Shown in pieces: positions 16,039-24,634 of a DNA stretch of 64,000 nucleotides. Below the pieces are notes generated by a model. The model saw only the letters and a list, made by a program, of their open reading frames with translations. It made no database searches and had not been told where the DNA came from. Each line of letters starts with the position of its first letter. Positions within the stretch are counted from its first letter, which is position 1. The stretch comes from Thermoanaerobaculia bacterium (GTDB taxonomy: Bacteria; Acidobacteriota; Thermoanaerobaculia; Gp7-AA8). Position numbers and translations under genes: made by a program. The DNA is taken from positions 1 to 64,000 of the forward strand of contig JADGNZ010000009.1 in assembly GCA_017883205.1 (NCBI GenBank). The letters run 5' to 3'.

Positions 16039-17480
16039 TGATCATGAGAAAACTGACCGTATTCTTTGCCGCTTCACTCCTTCTTGCGGCGACGCAGACC
16101 TTCGCCGGCGCTCACATCATCATCCGCAACACGAACGCCGCGGGCGTCGGATTCAACGACACCACTCCGGTTGCTCCGCTGCCCGGCAATTCCGGAACGA
16201 CGATCGGCCAGCAGCGCCTGATCGTTTTTCAGCGCGCCGCCGCCATCTGGGGCTCGCTGCTCGAATCCAAGGTGGACATCCTGGTCGACGCCAGCTTCGC
16301 CAACCTCACGTGCGACTCGAGCTCCGCAGTCCTTGGTCAGGCCAGCGCCTCGACGATCTTTCGCAACTTCGATGGCGCGCCGCAACAGAACGTCTGGTAT
16401 CCGGCTGCCTTGGCCGACGCGATCTCAGGCAAAGATCTCGTCAACCCCACGAAGCCAATTACCGACCCGACGAGCAAGGCCCACATCACGGCGCAATTTA
16501 GCAGTTCGGTCGACTTGCCCACTTGCCTCAGCGGCAGCCTGGCCTGGTATTACGGCCTCGACGGCAATCACGGCGCAAAAGAAGACTTTCTCGTCGTGCT
16601 CCTGCACGAGCTCGGGCACGGTCTCGGCTTCATCGGCGTCACCAACGGCACTACGGGCGCCATGAGCAGCAACTTTCCCAGCGTCTTCGAACAGCACATG
16701 TTCGATTCGACGGCTGGACTTCATTGGAATCAGATGACCAACGCGCAGCGCGTAACCTCATCGACCAACGATCAGAAGGTCGTGTGGGATGGCACCTCGA
16801 CGACCGCGGCTGCACTCAAATTCCTGGGCGGCACCCCGACGCTCCGTATCAGCGCACCGGCGTCCCTGGCCAAAACGTATCAGATCAACACCGCGGGGTT
16901 CGGTCCGAAGGTAACTGTTGCCGGTGTCAATGGAACAGTCGCCGCGACGCAGCCAATCGACGGCTGCGCGGCAATCACGAGCGGGGGCTTGATCAGCGGA
17001 CGCATCGCCTTGATCGACCGCGGCACCTGCAATTTCACCGTGAAAGTGAAGAACGCGCAGCTCGCCGGCGCCACCGCCGTGATCATCGCCGACAACGTAC
17101 CCGCCAGCATCCCGCCGCTGGGCGGCACGGACGACACGATCTCGATTCCGACCATCGGTGTCAGTCAGACGGACGGTGCCGCGATTCGCGCGGCGCTGGG
17201 CTCTAACGTAACGGCACTCATCTTCGCCGACTCCTCACTTCTCGCAGGCGCCGACACTTCCGGTCATCCGAAGCTCTACGTTCCAACGACATTCGCCGAC
17301 GGATCGTCGATGTACCACTTCGACGTTTCGGCCTCGCCAAACCTGCTGATGGAGCCGAATATCAGCTCCGACCTTCCGTCCAACTCGGTCGATCTCACAC
17401 TTAACGAGATGCTCGACATCGGCTGGACGCTGGCAACACAGACACCGAACGGGCGAATCGCAGGACGGAGAGGACACTAG
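16038..17480 (+). CDS. secreted PA-domain zinc metalloprotease
   Basis: 480 residues with a signal peptide (KLTVFFAASLLLAATQTFAG). The zinc motif HELGHGLGF is near residue 191. A PA domain follows (GRIALIDRGTCNFTVKVKNAQ; ATAVIIADN, about 325-360). The C-terminal part has LLMEPNISSDLPSNSVDLT and DIGWTL, as in secreted metalloproteases whose Met-turn and third ligand lie after the PA insert. It ends in a short basic tail (RIAGRRGH), like the neighbouring subtilase. ATG 16038 overlaps the upstream stop; the in-frame extension upstream belongs to another gene's sequence. Substrate unknown. Confidence 0.85.
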   Translation: MIMRKLTVFFAASLLLAATQTFAGAHIIIRNTNAAGVGFNDTTPVAPLPGNSGTTIGQQRLIVFQRAAAIWGSLLESKVDILVDASFANLTCDSSSAVLGQASASTIFRNFDGAPQQNVWYPAALADAISGKDLVNPTKPITDPTSKAHITAQFSSSVDLPTCLSGSLAWYYGLDGNHGAKEDFLVVLLHELGHGLGFIGVTNGTTGAMSSNFPSVFEQHMFDSTAGLHWNQMTNAQRVTSSTNDQKVVWDGTSTTAAALKFLGGTPTLRISAPASLAKTYQINTAGFGPKVTVAGVNGTVAATQPIDGCAAITSGGLISGRIALIDRGTCNFTVKVKNAQLAGATAVIIADNVPASIPPLGGTDDTISIPTIGVSQTDGAAIRAALGSNVTALIFADSSLLAGADTSGHPKLYVPTTFADGSSMYHFDVSASPNLLMEPNISSDLPSNSVDLTLNEMLDIGWTLATQTPNGRIAGRRGH

Positions 17481-17501
17481 ACAGCGCTGGTGAGGTCGCT
17501 G

Positions 17502-17547
17502 GGTCTCGCGGTCTCGGGTGGGGGTGTGCCCTTGAGACCGCGAGACC
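17502..17547. repeat. 14-bp perfect inverted repeat
   Basis: GGTCTCGCGGTCTC (17502-17515) is exactly complementary to 17534-17547. The arm itself is made of the repeated word GGTCTC. It lies in the gap between the metalloprotease and ald; no T-run follows. Confidence 0.75.
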
Positions 17548-17578
17548 ACCGCAACCGCGAATCCGCTTTGTTCGGAGC

Positions 17579-17584
17579 TAGAAT
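17579..17584 (+). promoter_or_regulatory. probable -10 element (TAGAAT) for ald
   Basis: TAGAAT at 17579-17584 lies 62 bases before the ald start, preceded by GC as at 15640. AACGGAG near 17630 is the ribosome site. No convincing -35 was seen. Confidence 0.4.
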
Positions 17585-17646
17585 ACGCGCCCTGCCGCGT
17601 GGAGACTCCTCCGCGCGCAATCACCTTCTAACGGAGAACGAAGCTC

Positions 17647-18759
17647 ATGCGTATCGGTGTACCGACTGAGATCAAGAACAACGAATATCGCGTAGGGATG
17701 ACGCCCTCGGGGGCGCAGGACCTGACCTCGGACGGTCACAAGGTATACGTGCAGTCAGGCGCCGGCGCCGGGAGCGGTTTTGCCGACGACGAATATGCCG
17801 CCGCGGGCGCCACCATCCTCGGCACGGCCGACGCCGTTTACGAGCAGGCCGAGATGATCGTGAAGGTGAAGGAACCGATCGAGGCCGACCTTGCCCGGCT
17901 CAAAGACGGACAACTGCTCTTCACCTACCTTCATCTCGCACCGGTCCCCGATCTCACGGCCGCATTGTTGAAGAAGAAGATCACCGGCATCGCCTACGAG
18001 ACGATCACCGACGATCGCAAGCGCACGCTGCCGCTGCTGACACCGATGTCCGAGGTGGCGGGGCGCATGTCGGTGCACGTGGGAGCCTACTACCTGCACA
18101 AGCCCAACAACGGACGCGGCGTCCTGCTCGGCGGTGTGCCGGGAACGCTGCCCAGCGACGTCGTCATCATCGGCGGAGGCGTCGTCGGAACCAACGCCGC
18201 GAAGATGGCCGTCGGACTCGGCGCACGCGTCACGATTCTCGACACGAACCTCGATCGCCTTCGCCAGCTCGACGACATCTTCCGCGGTACCGTGCAGACC
18301 CTCGCGTCGAACAAGGCGCATCTCACCGATGCCTGCCGCCACGCCGATCTCCTCATCGGCGGCGTTCTCATTCCCGGCGCCTCCGCACCGAAGCTCGTGA
18401 CGCGGGCCATGGTCAGCGAGATGAAGAAAGGCTCCGTCATCGTCGATGTGGCCATCGACCAGGGAGGCTGCGTCGAAACGGCGCACGCCACGACGCACTC
18501 CGATCCCGTCTACGAAGTCGACGGAGTCATCCATTATTGTGTCGCAAATATGCCGGGCGCCGTGCCGCGCACGTCGACGATCGCATTGACCAACGCCACG
18601 CTGCCGTACACACGCAAGATTGCGTCGCTCGGTTTCAAGAAAGCGATCGCCGATGCCGGACTCGCAGAAGGCGTCAATGTTTATGACGGAAAAATCACTT
18701 ATGAAGCGGTCGCGAATTCACAGGGCCGCGAGTACGTATCACTCGGCAAATTGCTGTAA
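17647..18759 (+). CDS. ald: alanine dehydrogenase
   Basis: 370 residues, full length for the family. It starts [20 protein letters not shown], the standard N-terminus with the catalytic Arg region; Lys in IVKVKEP and His in YLHLAP are the expected pyruvate/catalytic residues. The NAD-binding motif is [17 protein letters not shown] (about 172). The end has [20 protein letters not shown]. It interconverts L-alanine with pyruvate and ammonia using NAD in the cytoplasm. ATG 17647 has GGAGAACG upstream. The DUF11 gene follows 12 bases later, but the functions seem unrelated. Confidence 0.96.
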   Translation: MRIGVPTEIKNNEYRVGMTPSGAQDLTSDGHKVYVQSGAGAGSGFADDEYAAAGATILGTADAVYEQAEMIVKVKEPIEADLARLKDGQLLFTYLHLAPVPDLTAALLKKKITGIAYETITDDRKRTLPLLTPMSEVAGRMSVHVGAYYLHKPNNGRGVLLGGVPGTLPSDVVIIGGGVVGTNAAKMAVGLGARVTILDTNLDRLRQLDDIFRGTVQTLASNKAHLTDACRHADLLIGGVLIPGASAPKLVTRAMVSEMKKGSVIVDVAIDQGGCVETAHATTHSDPVYEVDGVIHYCVANMPGAVPRTSTIALTNATLPYTRKIASLGFKKAIADAGLAEGVNVYDGKITYEAVANSQGREYVSLGKLL

Positions 18760-18771
18760 TCTAAGGACGTG

Positions 18772-21309
18772 ATGCGACGAATTGTTCTTCTTCCTGCCAT
18801 CTTTCTCATTCTCACTTTCGTACCCGCTCTCCAGGCCGCTAATCCCAGCTGGATCATCGCGGCAGGAACCGGCAATATCGCCGACCTGTCAGTCGTGAAG
18901 AACGGTCCGTTCAACTCTGCAGCTGACACCGACGTCTCGTTTGACGTGACGATCGTCAACAACGGACCTGATGACGCGCTGACCGTTTCGCTCAACGACC
19001 CGCTCCCGGCGTCGATGACGTTCGTCTCGCGTAATCAGAATACCGGCCTGGCGTTCTCCTGCACGGATCCCGGCGCCGGCAACACGGGGACGATCAACTG
19101 CACGATCGCCACACTGCCGGCCGGGTCCAGCGCCGACTTCACGTTCGTGGCCCACATCCCGCCGGCCACGCCCGCGGGAACCACGTTCACGAACATCGCG
19201 ACGGCGTCCGCCAGCGGAAGCACCGACCCCAACTCGGAGAACGACTCGGGCGTGACGTCCGTGACGGTTCCGGTTCTCCAGGCCGATATCGGCGTTCAAA
19301 AGGTCGGCCCGAACAGCGCGGCGCCCAACACTGACGTTGCCTATGCGATCACGGTGAACAATTCCGGCCCCGACCCGGCCGTCAGCTTCTCACTCACCGA
19401 CACCCTGCCTGGAACGATGACGTTTGTCTCGATCGCGCAGAACAGCGGACCGGCTTTCGATTGCAGCAGCCACCCCTCGGTCGGATCCGGAGGGACCGTT
19501 ACCTGCACGATCGCCAGCCTGGCTGCCGGAGCGACCGCGACCTTTACGCTCACCGGCCACATTCCGCCCGGAACCGCCAGCGGCACGTCATTCTCGAACA
19601 CCGCCAGCGTTTCGTCGTCAACCACCGACCCCAATCCCGACAACAACAGCAGTCTGTTCGCCTTTATCGTAGCATCGAGCGATCTCGCCATCACGAAGAC
19701 CGGACCTCCGACCGCTACCTCGGGAGGCACGATCTCCTGGACCATTACCGCCTCGAACAACGGCCCCGATGCGTCATCGCCCGCCGCGTTCGACGATCCT
19801 CTGCCGGCCGGTACGACCTTCGCCTCGATCGTGCAGAACAGCGGCCCCACGTTTGTCTGCGCGAGCCCAGGCGCAGGCAACAACGGCGACGTGAACTGCT
19901 CAATCGGAAATTTCGCCTCCGGTGCAAGCGCCCAGTTCACGCTCACGGCAAACATTAATCCGAGCTTCACCGGAACCCTGAGCAACACCGCCACAATCTT
20001 CGGCCCGAATGCCGATACGAACCCCGGCAACGATAGCGCCACCGCAATCACGACGGTCACCGCCAGTGCCGACCTGTCGGTCAACAAGACCGGACCAGCA
20101 TCCGCGAATGCCGGAACGGACATCACCTACACGATCACACTGACGAACAACGGCCCGTCGAACGCAGCAAGCGTCGCATTCACCGATGTCGTGCCTGCGA
20201 ATACGACGTTCGTCTCCGAGTCGCAGACTACCGGCCCGACTTTCTCCTGTACGAAGCCTTCCGTGGGCGGCACCGGCACCGTCAACTGTTCGCTCGCCTC
20301 GTTTGCCCCCGGCTCGGCAACGTTCTCGATCACCGTCCACATCAGCCCGGGCGCCGCCGGCGCGGTGATCTCCAATACGGCTAACGCCTCAACGACGACC
20401 ACCGATCCGAATCCGGGCAACAACACGTTCACGGCGTTAACGAACGCTACCGCCAGCGCGGACGTCTCGATCGTCAAGACCGCGCCCGCGGCTGCGGCCA
20501 CCGGATCGAACCTCACCTACAGCATCAATGTCACAAACAACGGCCCGTCCGATGCGGCGAGCGTCACGATGGCTGACACACTGCCACCGAACACGACGTT
20601 CGTCTCCGAGTCGCAGTTGACCGGGCCGGCCTTCATCTGCACGAACCCCTCGGTGGGCGGGACCGGTGCCGTCTCCTGCTCCATCGCGACGCTCACGGCC
20701 GGCACCTCCGCCACGTTCTCCATCGTCGTGCAGGTCGCCGTGGCAGCACCGCTCGGACCGAGCAGCAACACAGCGACGGTGACCGCATCATCCGCTGATC
20801 CAAATCCGGCCAACAACAGTTCCACGGCGGTCACCTCGATCGTGCTGGCAACAGCCGATCTGTCGATCACCAAGACTCCCGCTCCCGGCCCTTACGGCAC
20901 AGGCCTACCGCTGACGTACACGCTCGTCGTTACAAACGGCGGTCCCAACACTGCTACCGCCGTCACCGTCACCGACGTCCTTCCGCCGGGTACGACGTTC
21001 CAGTCGGCCACGCCGGGCGGCGCCTGCAGCGGTACGACGACCATCACCTGCAACGCCGGTACGCTCACCAACGGCGCCTCTGCTACCTTCACATTGACGG
21101 TGACACTGCCTTCGTCGCCGGGCCCGGTTACGAACACGGCTTCCGTGACTGCTGCGGCCACGACTGCTGATCCGAATCCGGCGAACAACAGCGCTTCTTC
21201 GACCATCACGGTGATCCCGGCGGGCAACATTCCGGCGATCTCGCCACTCGCGCTTCTCATGCTCTGCATGGCCCTGGCCGCGGCAGGCGCGATCACGCTA
21301 CGACACTAA
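18772..21309 (+). CDS. surface protein with six or seven DUF11 repeats and an IPTL-like C-terminal anchor
   Basis: 845 residues. Signal peptide at the start (RRIVLLPAIFLILTFVPALQ). About 120-residue DUF11 repeats follow, each with an 'ADLSVNKTGP' opening, 'TYTITLTNNGPS', 'PANTTFVSESQ' and 'NPGNNTFTA' closing. The C-terminus NIPAISPLALLMLCMALAAAG followed by a basic end resembles IPTL-CTERM sorting signals processed by an exosortase/archaeosortase-like enzyme; no such enzyme is in the window. Probably an outer-surface or extracellular adhesive protein. ATG 18772 was preferred to GTG 18769 because AAGGA is then 5 bases away. Confidence 0.88.
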   Translation: MRRIVLLPAIFLILTFVPALQAANPSWIIAAGTGNIADLSVVKNGPFNSAADTDVSFDVTIVNNGPDDALTVSLNDPLPASMTFVSRNQNTGLAFSCTDPGAGNTGTINCTIATLPAGSSADFTFVAHIPPATPAGTTFTNIATASASGSTDPNSENDSGVTSVTVPVLQADIGVQKVGPNSAAPNTDVAYAITVNNSGPDPAVSFSLTDTLPGTMTFVSIAQNSGPAFDCSSHPSVGSGGTVTCTIASLAAGATATFTLTGHIPPGTASGTSFSNTASVSSSTTDPNPDNNSSLFAFIVASSDLAITKTGPPTATSGGTISWTITASNNGPDASSPAAFDDPLPAGTTFASIVQNSGPTFVCASPGAGNNGDVNCSIGNFASGASAQFTLTANINPSFTGTLSNTATIFGPNADTNPGNDSATAITTVTASADLSVNKTGPASANAGTDITYTITLTNNGPSNAASVAFTDVVPANTTFVSESQTTGPTFSCTKPSVGGTGTVNCSLASFAPGSATFSITVHISPGAAGAVISNTANASTTTTDPNPGNNTFTALTNATASADVSIVKTAPAAAATGSNLTYSINVTNNGPSDAASVTMADTLPPNTTFVSESQLTGPAFICTNPSVGGTGAVSCSIATLTAGTSATFSIVVQVAVAAPLGPSSNTATVTASSADPNPANNSSTAVTSIVLATADLSITKTPAPGPYGTGLPLTYTLVVTNGGPNTATAVTVTDVLPPGTTFQSATPGGACSGTTTITCNAGTLTNGASATFTLTVTLPSSPGPVTNTASVTAAATTADPNPANNSASSTITVIPAGNIPAISPLALLMLCMALAAAGAITLRH

Positions 21310-22071
21310 CGTTTAACACTCGCTCAAAACACGGCGCCATCCGCAAGGGTGGCGCCGTTCTGAGTCAATGGACAATGGACAATGGACAATTGACAACGGA
21401 ACGGAGATCAGACTCTGATCTCTGATACCCAGCATAGTGGATGCGAACCGCAGCATCGTGGGTGCAAAACCCAGCATCGTGGGTGCAAAACCCAGCATCG
21501 TGGGTGCAAAACCTAGCATCGTGGCTGCAAGACCTAGCGTCGTGGGTGCGAAACCTAGCACCGGAGCTACAAAACCTAGCATCGGCGGTACAAAACCTAG
21601 CACCGGCGCTACAGAACCTAGCACCGGCGCTGCGAAACCTAGCACCGGCGCTACAAAACCTAGCACCGGCGCTGCGAAACCTAGCACCGGCGCTACAAAA
21701 CCCAGCACCGGCGCTGCAAAACCTAGCATCGGCGCTACAAAACCTTGCATCGGTGCTACAAAACCTAGCACCGGGACTGCGAAACCTAGCACCGGGGGTG
21801 TGAAACCCATCATCGGGGCTGCGAAGCGCACCATCGATGGATCGAAATACAACGTCGATGGTTCAGAATGCACCATCGATGGATCAAAACGCATCGTCGA
21901 TGATTCCAAACGCACAGTCGATGGGTCGAAACCACTCATCAATGATTCAAACCAATCTCTGATCTCCGTTTCTGATCTCTGATCTCTGCTCCTGATCTCT
22001 GATTCACTCCCTTCAACGCTACAGCTTTGTAACCGTAGCAACTCCTGCATCTGTTGGAATCCACTTCGGTA
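21310..22071. other. 762-bp gene-free stretch holding repeat array A
   Basis: Between the DUF11 gene and the efflux operon. It contains a short direct repeat of ATGGACA words (about 21367-21396), GATCTCTGAT words on both flanks (21404-21427 and 21954-22005), and the 25-unit array. Long frames exist on both strands only because the unit has few stops; I see no real gene. Confidence 0.8.
21428..21952. repeat. array A: 25 tandem units of exactly 21 bp with imperfect palindrome
   Basis: 525 bases divide into 25 consecutive 21-bp units with no insertion or deletion. The units drift along the array: early ones have the core AGCATCGTGGGTGC followed by AAAA; middle ones TAGCACCGGCGCTA (palindrome with one mismatch pair) followed by CAAAA; the last six have cores such as CCATCGATGG (perfect palindrome). 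Spacers stay A-rich. Copies are not identical, so the period is kept while sequence changes. Possible roles are phased protein-binding sites or an RNA hairpin series. The + frame would encode a KPSTGAT-type heptad repeat without a convincing start. Confidence 0.92.
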
Positions 22072-23499
22072 ATGCTCAAACAAACACTCGTCCTGATTAC
22101 GGTCCTCTTTCTCGCCGCGTGCGCGAACGTGCGTGACATCGAGACCGTCACCAATCCTTCTCTTCACGGCGTCGGTACTCCCGCCGCTCCCTCCGCGCAA
22201 TGGACGCCTCCGGCGAAGGCGATTCCTCCGGCCGTGCCGCCGCCGAACGATCTCGCCCTTCCGCCTCCCGGCGCTCCGCTGGAGTTGGCGGAAATCGTCA
22301 GTCTGGCGCTGTCCAACAATCCGTTGACGAGAACGACCTGGCTCAACGCGCGCGTCTCCGAGGCGCACTTCGGCAGCGCGCGCGCGGCGTATCTGCCAAC
22401 CGTCGACCTCGACGCCTCGCTGGCGCGCGCACGCACCACCGCCGGCGCCGCCACCGCCACTACACTCGTCGCGCCGAGTCTGTCGCTCGACTATCTCCTC
22501 TTCGATTTCGGAGGCCGCAATGCGGCGACCGAGGCGGCGCGGCAGACGCTCATCGCTGCGGACTACACGCACAACCAGGCCATTCAGGACGTCATCCTGC
22601 GCGTCGAGCAGGCCTACTACGACTATCTCGATGCCAAGGCGCTGCTTACTGCGCAGGCCTCGACGATCAAGGAACGGCAGACCAGCCTCGATTCGGCGGA
22701 GGCGAGGCATCGAGCCGGCGTCGCCACAATCGCGGATGAGCTGCAGGCCAGGACCGCTCTCTCGCAAGCGCAACTGACGTACGAAACGATCGACGGGAAC
22801 CTTCATAAGCTGCGCGGCACGATCGCCACGGCGATGGGCTTGCCGGCGACGACGCCGTTCGAAGTGGGCGAGCTTCCTCGCGACATTCCCGCGCAGCAAG
22901 TCAGCGATGCCGTCGACGCGCTGATCGCGAATGCGGTCACCGAGCGGCCCGATCTCGCGGCCTCACGGGCCGCGGTCGAGCAGGCGCGCGCGCGCGTCAA
23001 GGTCGTGCGGTCGCAGGGATTGCCGACGCTCGGCCTCGGCGCCAACGTCGCGCCCGTTTTCGCGAACGGGCTGCAACGTCAGTTGACGTCCTACTCCGCA
23101 GGCATCTCGTTTCGCTTCCCGCTTTTCACAGGCTTTCGCAACACGTACGACATCCGTGCGGCCGAGCTCGAGACAAAGCTGGCTTCCGAGAACGCGCGCG
23201 GTCTCGAACAGCAGATCGGCCTGCAGGTCTGGACGAGCTACTACGATCTGCAGACGGCAGTGAAGAGATTAGCGACCAGCCGCAGTCTTCTCCGCGACGC
23301 GCAGGAGTCCGCCGACGTCGCCCAGGGCCGTTACCGCGCCGGCATCGGCAGCATCCTCGACCTCCTCACCGCCGAGTCCGCACTGGAAAATGCGCGGGCT
23401 GAGGAAGTTCAGGCGCGTGCGGATTGGTTCCTCACAGTTGCACAGCTCGCACACGACACTGGCACGCTCACACCGACGGGCGCGCCGCAAGGAAAATGA
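22072..23499 (+). CDS. TolC/OprM-family outer membrane efflux lipoprotein
   Basis: 475 residues. MLKQTLVLITVLFLAACAN is a lipoprotein signal with lipobox LAAC. Two OEP repeats follow, with long helical stretches (for example LSNNPLTRTTWLNARVSEA and TERPDLAASRAAVEQARARV) and 'YRAGIGSILDLLTAESALENAR' near the C-terminus, as in OprM/NodT factors. It forms the outer membrane channel of the pump encoded next. Its stop overlaps the start of the adaptor gene (ATGA). ATG 22072 is chosen so that the signal peptide starts the protein. Confidence 0.93.
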   Translation: MLKQTLVLITVLFLAACANVRDIETVTNPSLHGVGTPAAPSAQWTPPAKAIPPAVPPPNDLALPPPGAPLELAEIVSLALSNNPLTRTTWLNARVSEAHFGSARAAYLPTVDLDASLARARTTAGAATATTLVAPSLSLDYLLFDFGGRNAATEAARQTLIAADYTHNQAIQDVILRVEQAYYDYLDAKALLTAQASTIKERQTSLDSAEARHRAGVATIADELQARTALSQAQLTYETIDGNLHKLRGTIATAMGLPATTPFEVGELPRDIPAQQVSDAVDALIANAVTERPDLAASRAAVEQARARVKVVRSQGLPTLGLGANVAPVFANGLQRQLTSYSAGISFRFPLFTGFRNTYDIRAAELETKLASENARGLEQQIGLQVWTSYYDLQTAVKRLATSRSLLRDAQESADVAQGRYRAGIGSILDLLTAESALENARAEEVQARADWFLTVAQLAHDTGTLTPTGAPQGK

Positions 23500-24611
23500 T
23501 CACGATGATCTCAATGAAGTTGACCGGCATTCGTGCCATTACGACGGCCACGATCGTGGCCACGCTCCTCGGCTGCGCGGAGAAAAAAGAGAAACAGGCA
23601 GAGGAGCGCATTCCCGTCACGGTTGCCCTCGCCGAACAACGAGACGTACCGGTGGACGTGCGCGTCATCGGCAGCGTGCAACCGATTTCCAGCGTGGCCG
23701 TGCGCGCGCTCGTGGCCGGCCAGCTTCAGCGCGTCTGGTTTCGCGAGGGCGATGACGTCCGCAAAGGCCAGCGCCTTTTCACCATCGATGAGAGGCCGTA
23801 TCAGTCCGCGCTGGACCAGGCGGAAGCGAACCTGAACCGCGATGAGGCGCAGGCGAAGAATGCCGATGCCGAGGCCAAGCGCTACGCGGAGCTCGTGAAA
23901 AAGGACTACGTCACGCGTGAGGATTACGACAAGTTCTTGTCAGGCGCCGAGGCCGCGCGTGCGGTCGTCGCGGCGGACCGCGCTGCGGCCGAGAATGCCC
24001 GTCTCCAGCTCGCCTACTGCGACATCCGCTCGCCGCTGGATGGCCGGACAGGCAGCCTGCAGGTGCAGGCCGGCAATCTCGTCAAAGCGAACGACACGAC
24101 GCCGTTGGTCGCGATCAACCAGATCACGCCGGTGTACGTCACTTTCTCCGTTCCCGAATCACAACTTGGCGACGTGCGCGCCCGAGGACTCGGCAATGTG
24201 CCCGTGTCCGCTTCGCCGCAACAGGGCGGCGGCGCGGCTCAAAATGGCAAGCTGACGTTCATCGACAACGCCGTCGACGCGCAGACCGGGACGATCACGC
24301 TCAAAGCGACCTTCACGAACGAGGGTCGAGTCCTCTGGCCCGGCGAGTTTGTCAACGTAGCGATGACGCTGTCCAACCGCCACAACGCGACCGTAGTACC
24401 CGTGCAAGCCGTGCAGAACGGCCAGAAAGGGCAGTACGTCTATGTCGTCACCGAGGGCAACGGAATCCAGATGCGTCCCGTCACCGTCATTCAGCAGGTT
24501 GATAACCAGGCCGTCATCGGCAAGGGCGTAAATCCCGGCGACACCGTCGTCACCGACGGCCAGATCCGACTGACACCGAAGAGCAAAGTGGAAGTAAAGA
24601 AGTCGTTGTGA
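23496..24611 (+). CDS. RND efflux periplasmic adaptor (AcrA/MexA type)
   Basis: 371 residues. A lipoprotein signal (IVATLLGCAEKK) is followed by the lipoyl/barrel-sandwich half (AVRALVAGQLQRVWFREGDDVRKGQRLFTID), a coiled-coil hairpin (LNRDEAQAKNADAEAKRYAEL; DYVTREDYDK), the second half (CDIRSPLDGRTGSLQVQAGN) and the beta-barrel and membrane-proximal domains (GTITLKATFTNEGRVLWPGEFV; VVPVQAVQNGQKGQYVYVV). It links the inner membrane pump to the TolC-like channel. ATG 23496 overlaps the upstream TGA and AAGGAAA is its ribosome site. Confidence 0.95.
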   Translation: MITMISMKLTGIRAITTATIVATLLGCAEKKEKQAEERIPVTVALAEQRDVPVDVRVIGSVQPISSVAVRALVAGQLQRVWFREGDDVRKGQRLFTIDERPYQSALDQAEANLNRDEAQAKNADAEAKRYAELVKKDYVTREDYDKFLSGAEAARAVVAADRAAAENARLQLAYCDIRSPLDGRTGSLQVQAGNLVKANDTTPLVAINQITPVYVTFSVPESQLGDVRARGLGNVPVSASPQQGGGAAQNGKLTFIDNAVDAQTGTITLKATFTNEGRVLWPGEFVNVAMTLSNRHNATVVPVQAVQNGQKGQYVYVVTEGNGIQMRPVTVIQQVDNQAVIGKGVNPGDTVVTDGQIRLTPKSKVEVKKSL

Positions 24612-24634
24612 ACTGACCCCGAGTAACCCACACC

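Noticed and set aside
17502-17547. Rho-independent terminator after the metalloprotease
   Set aside because: The stem is perfect but no T-run follows on either strand; listed as a repeat instead.
21313-22899. 528-residue minus-strand frame across array A and tolC
   Set aside because: It is antisense to the tolC gene plus the repeat array, with Arg-rich low-complexity sequence in the part opposite tolC.
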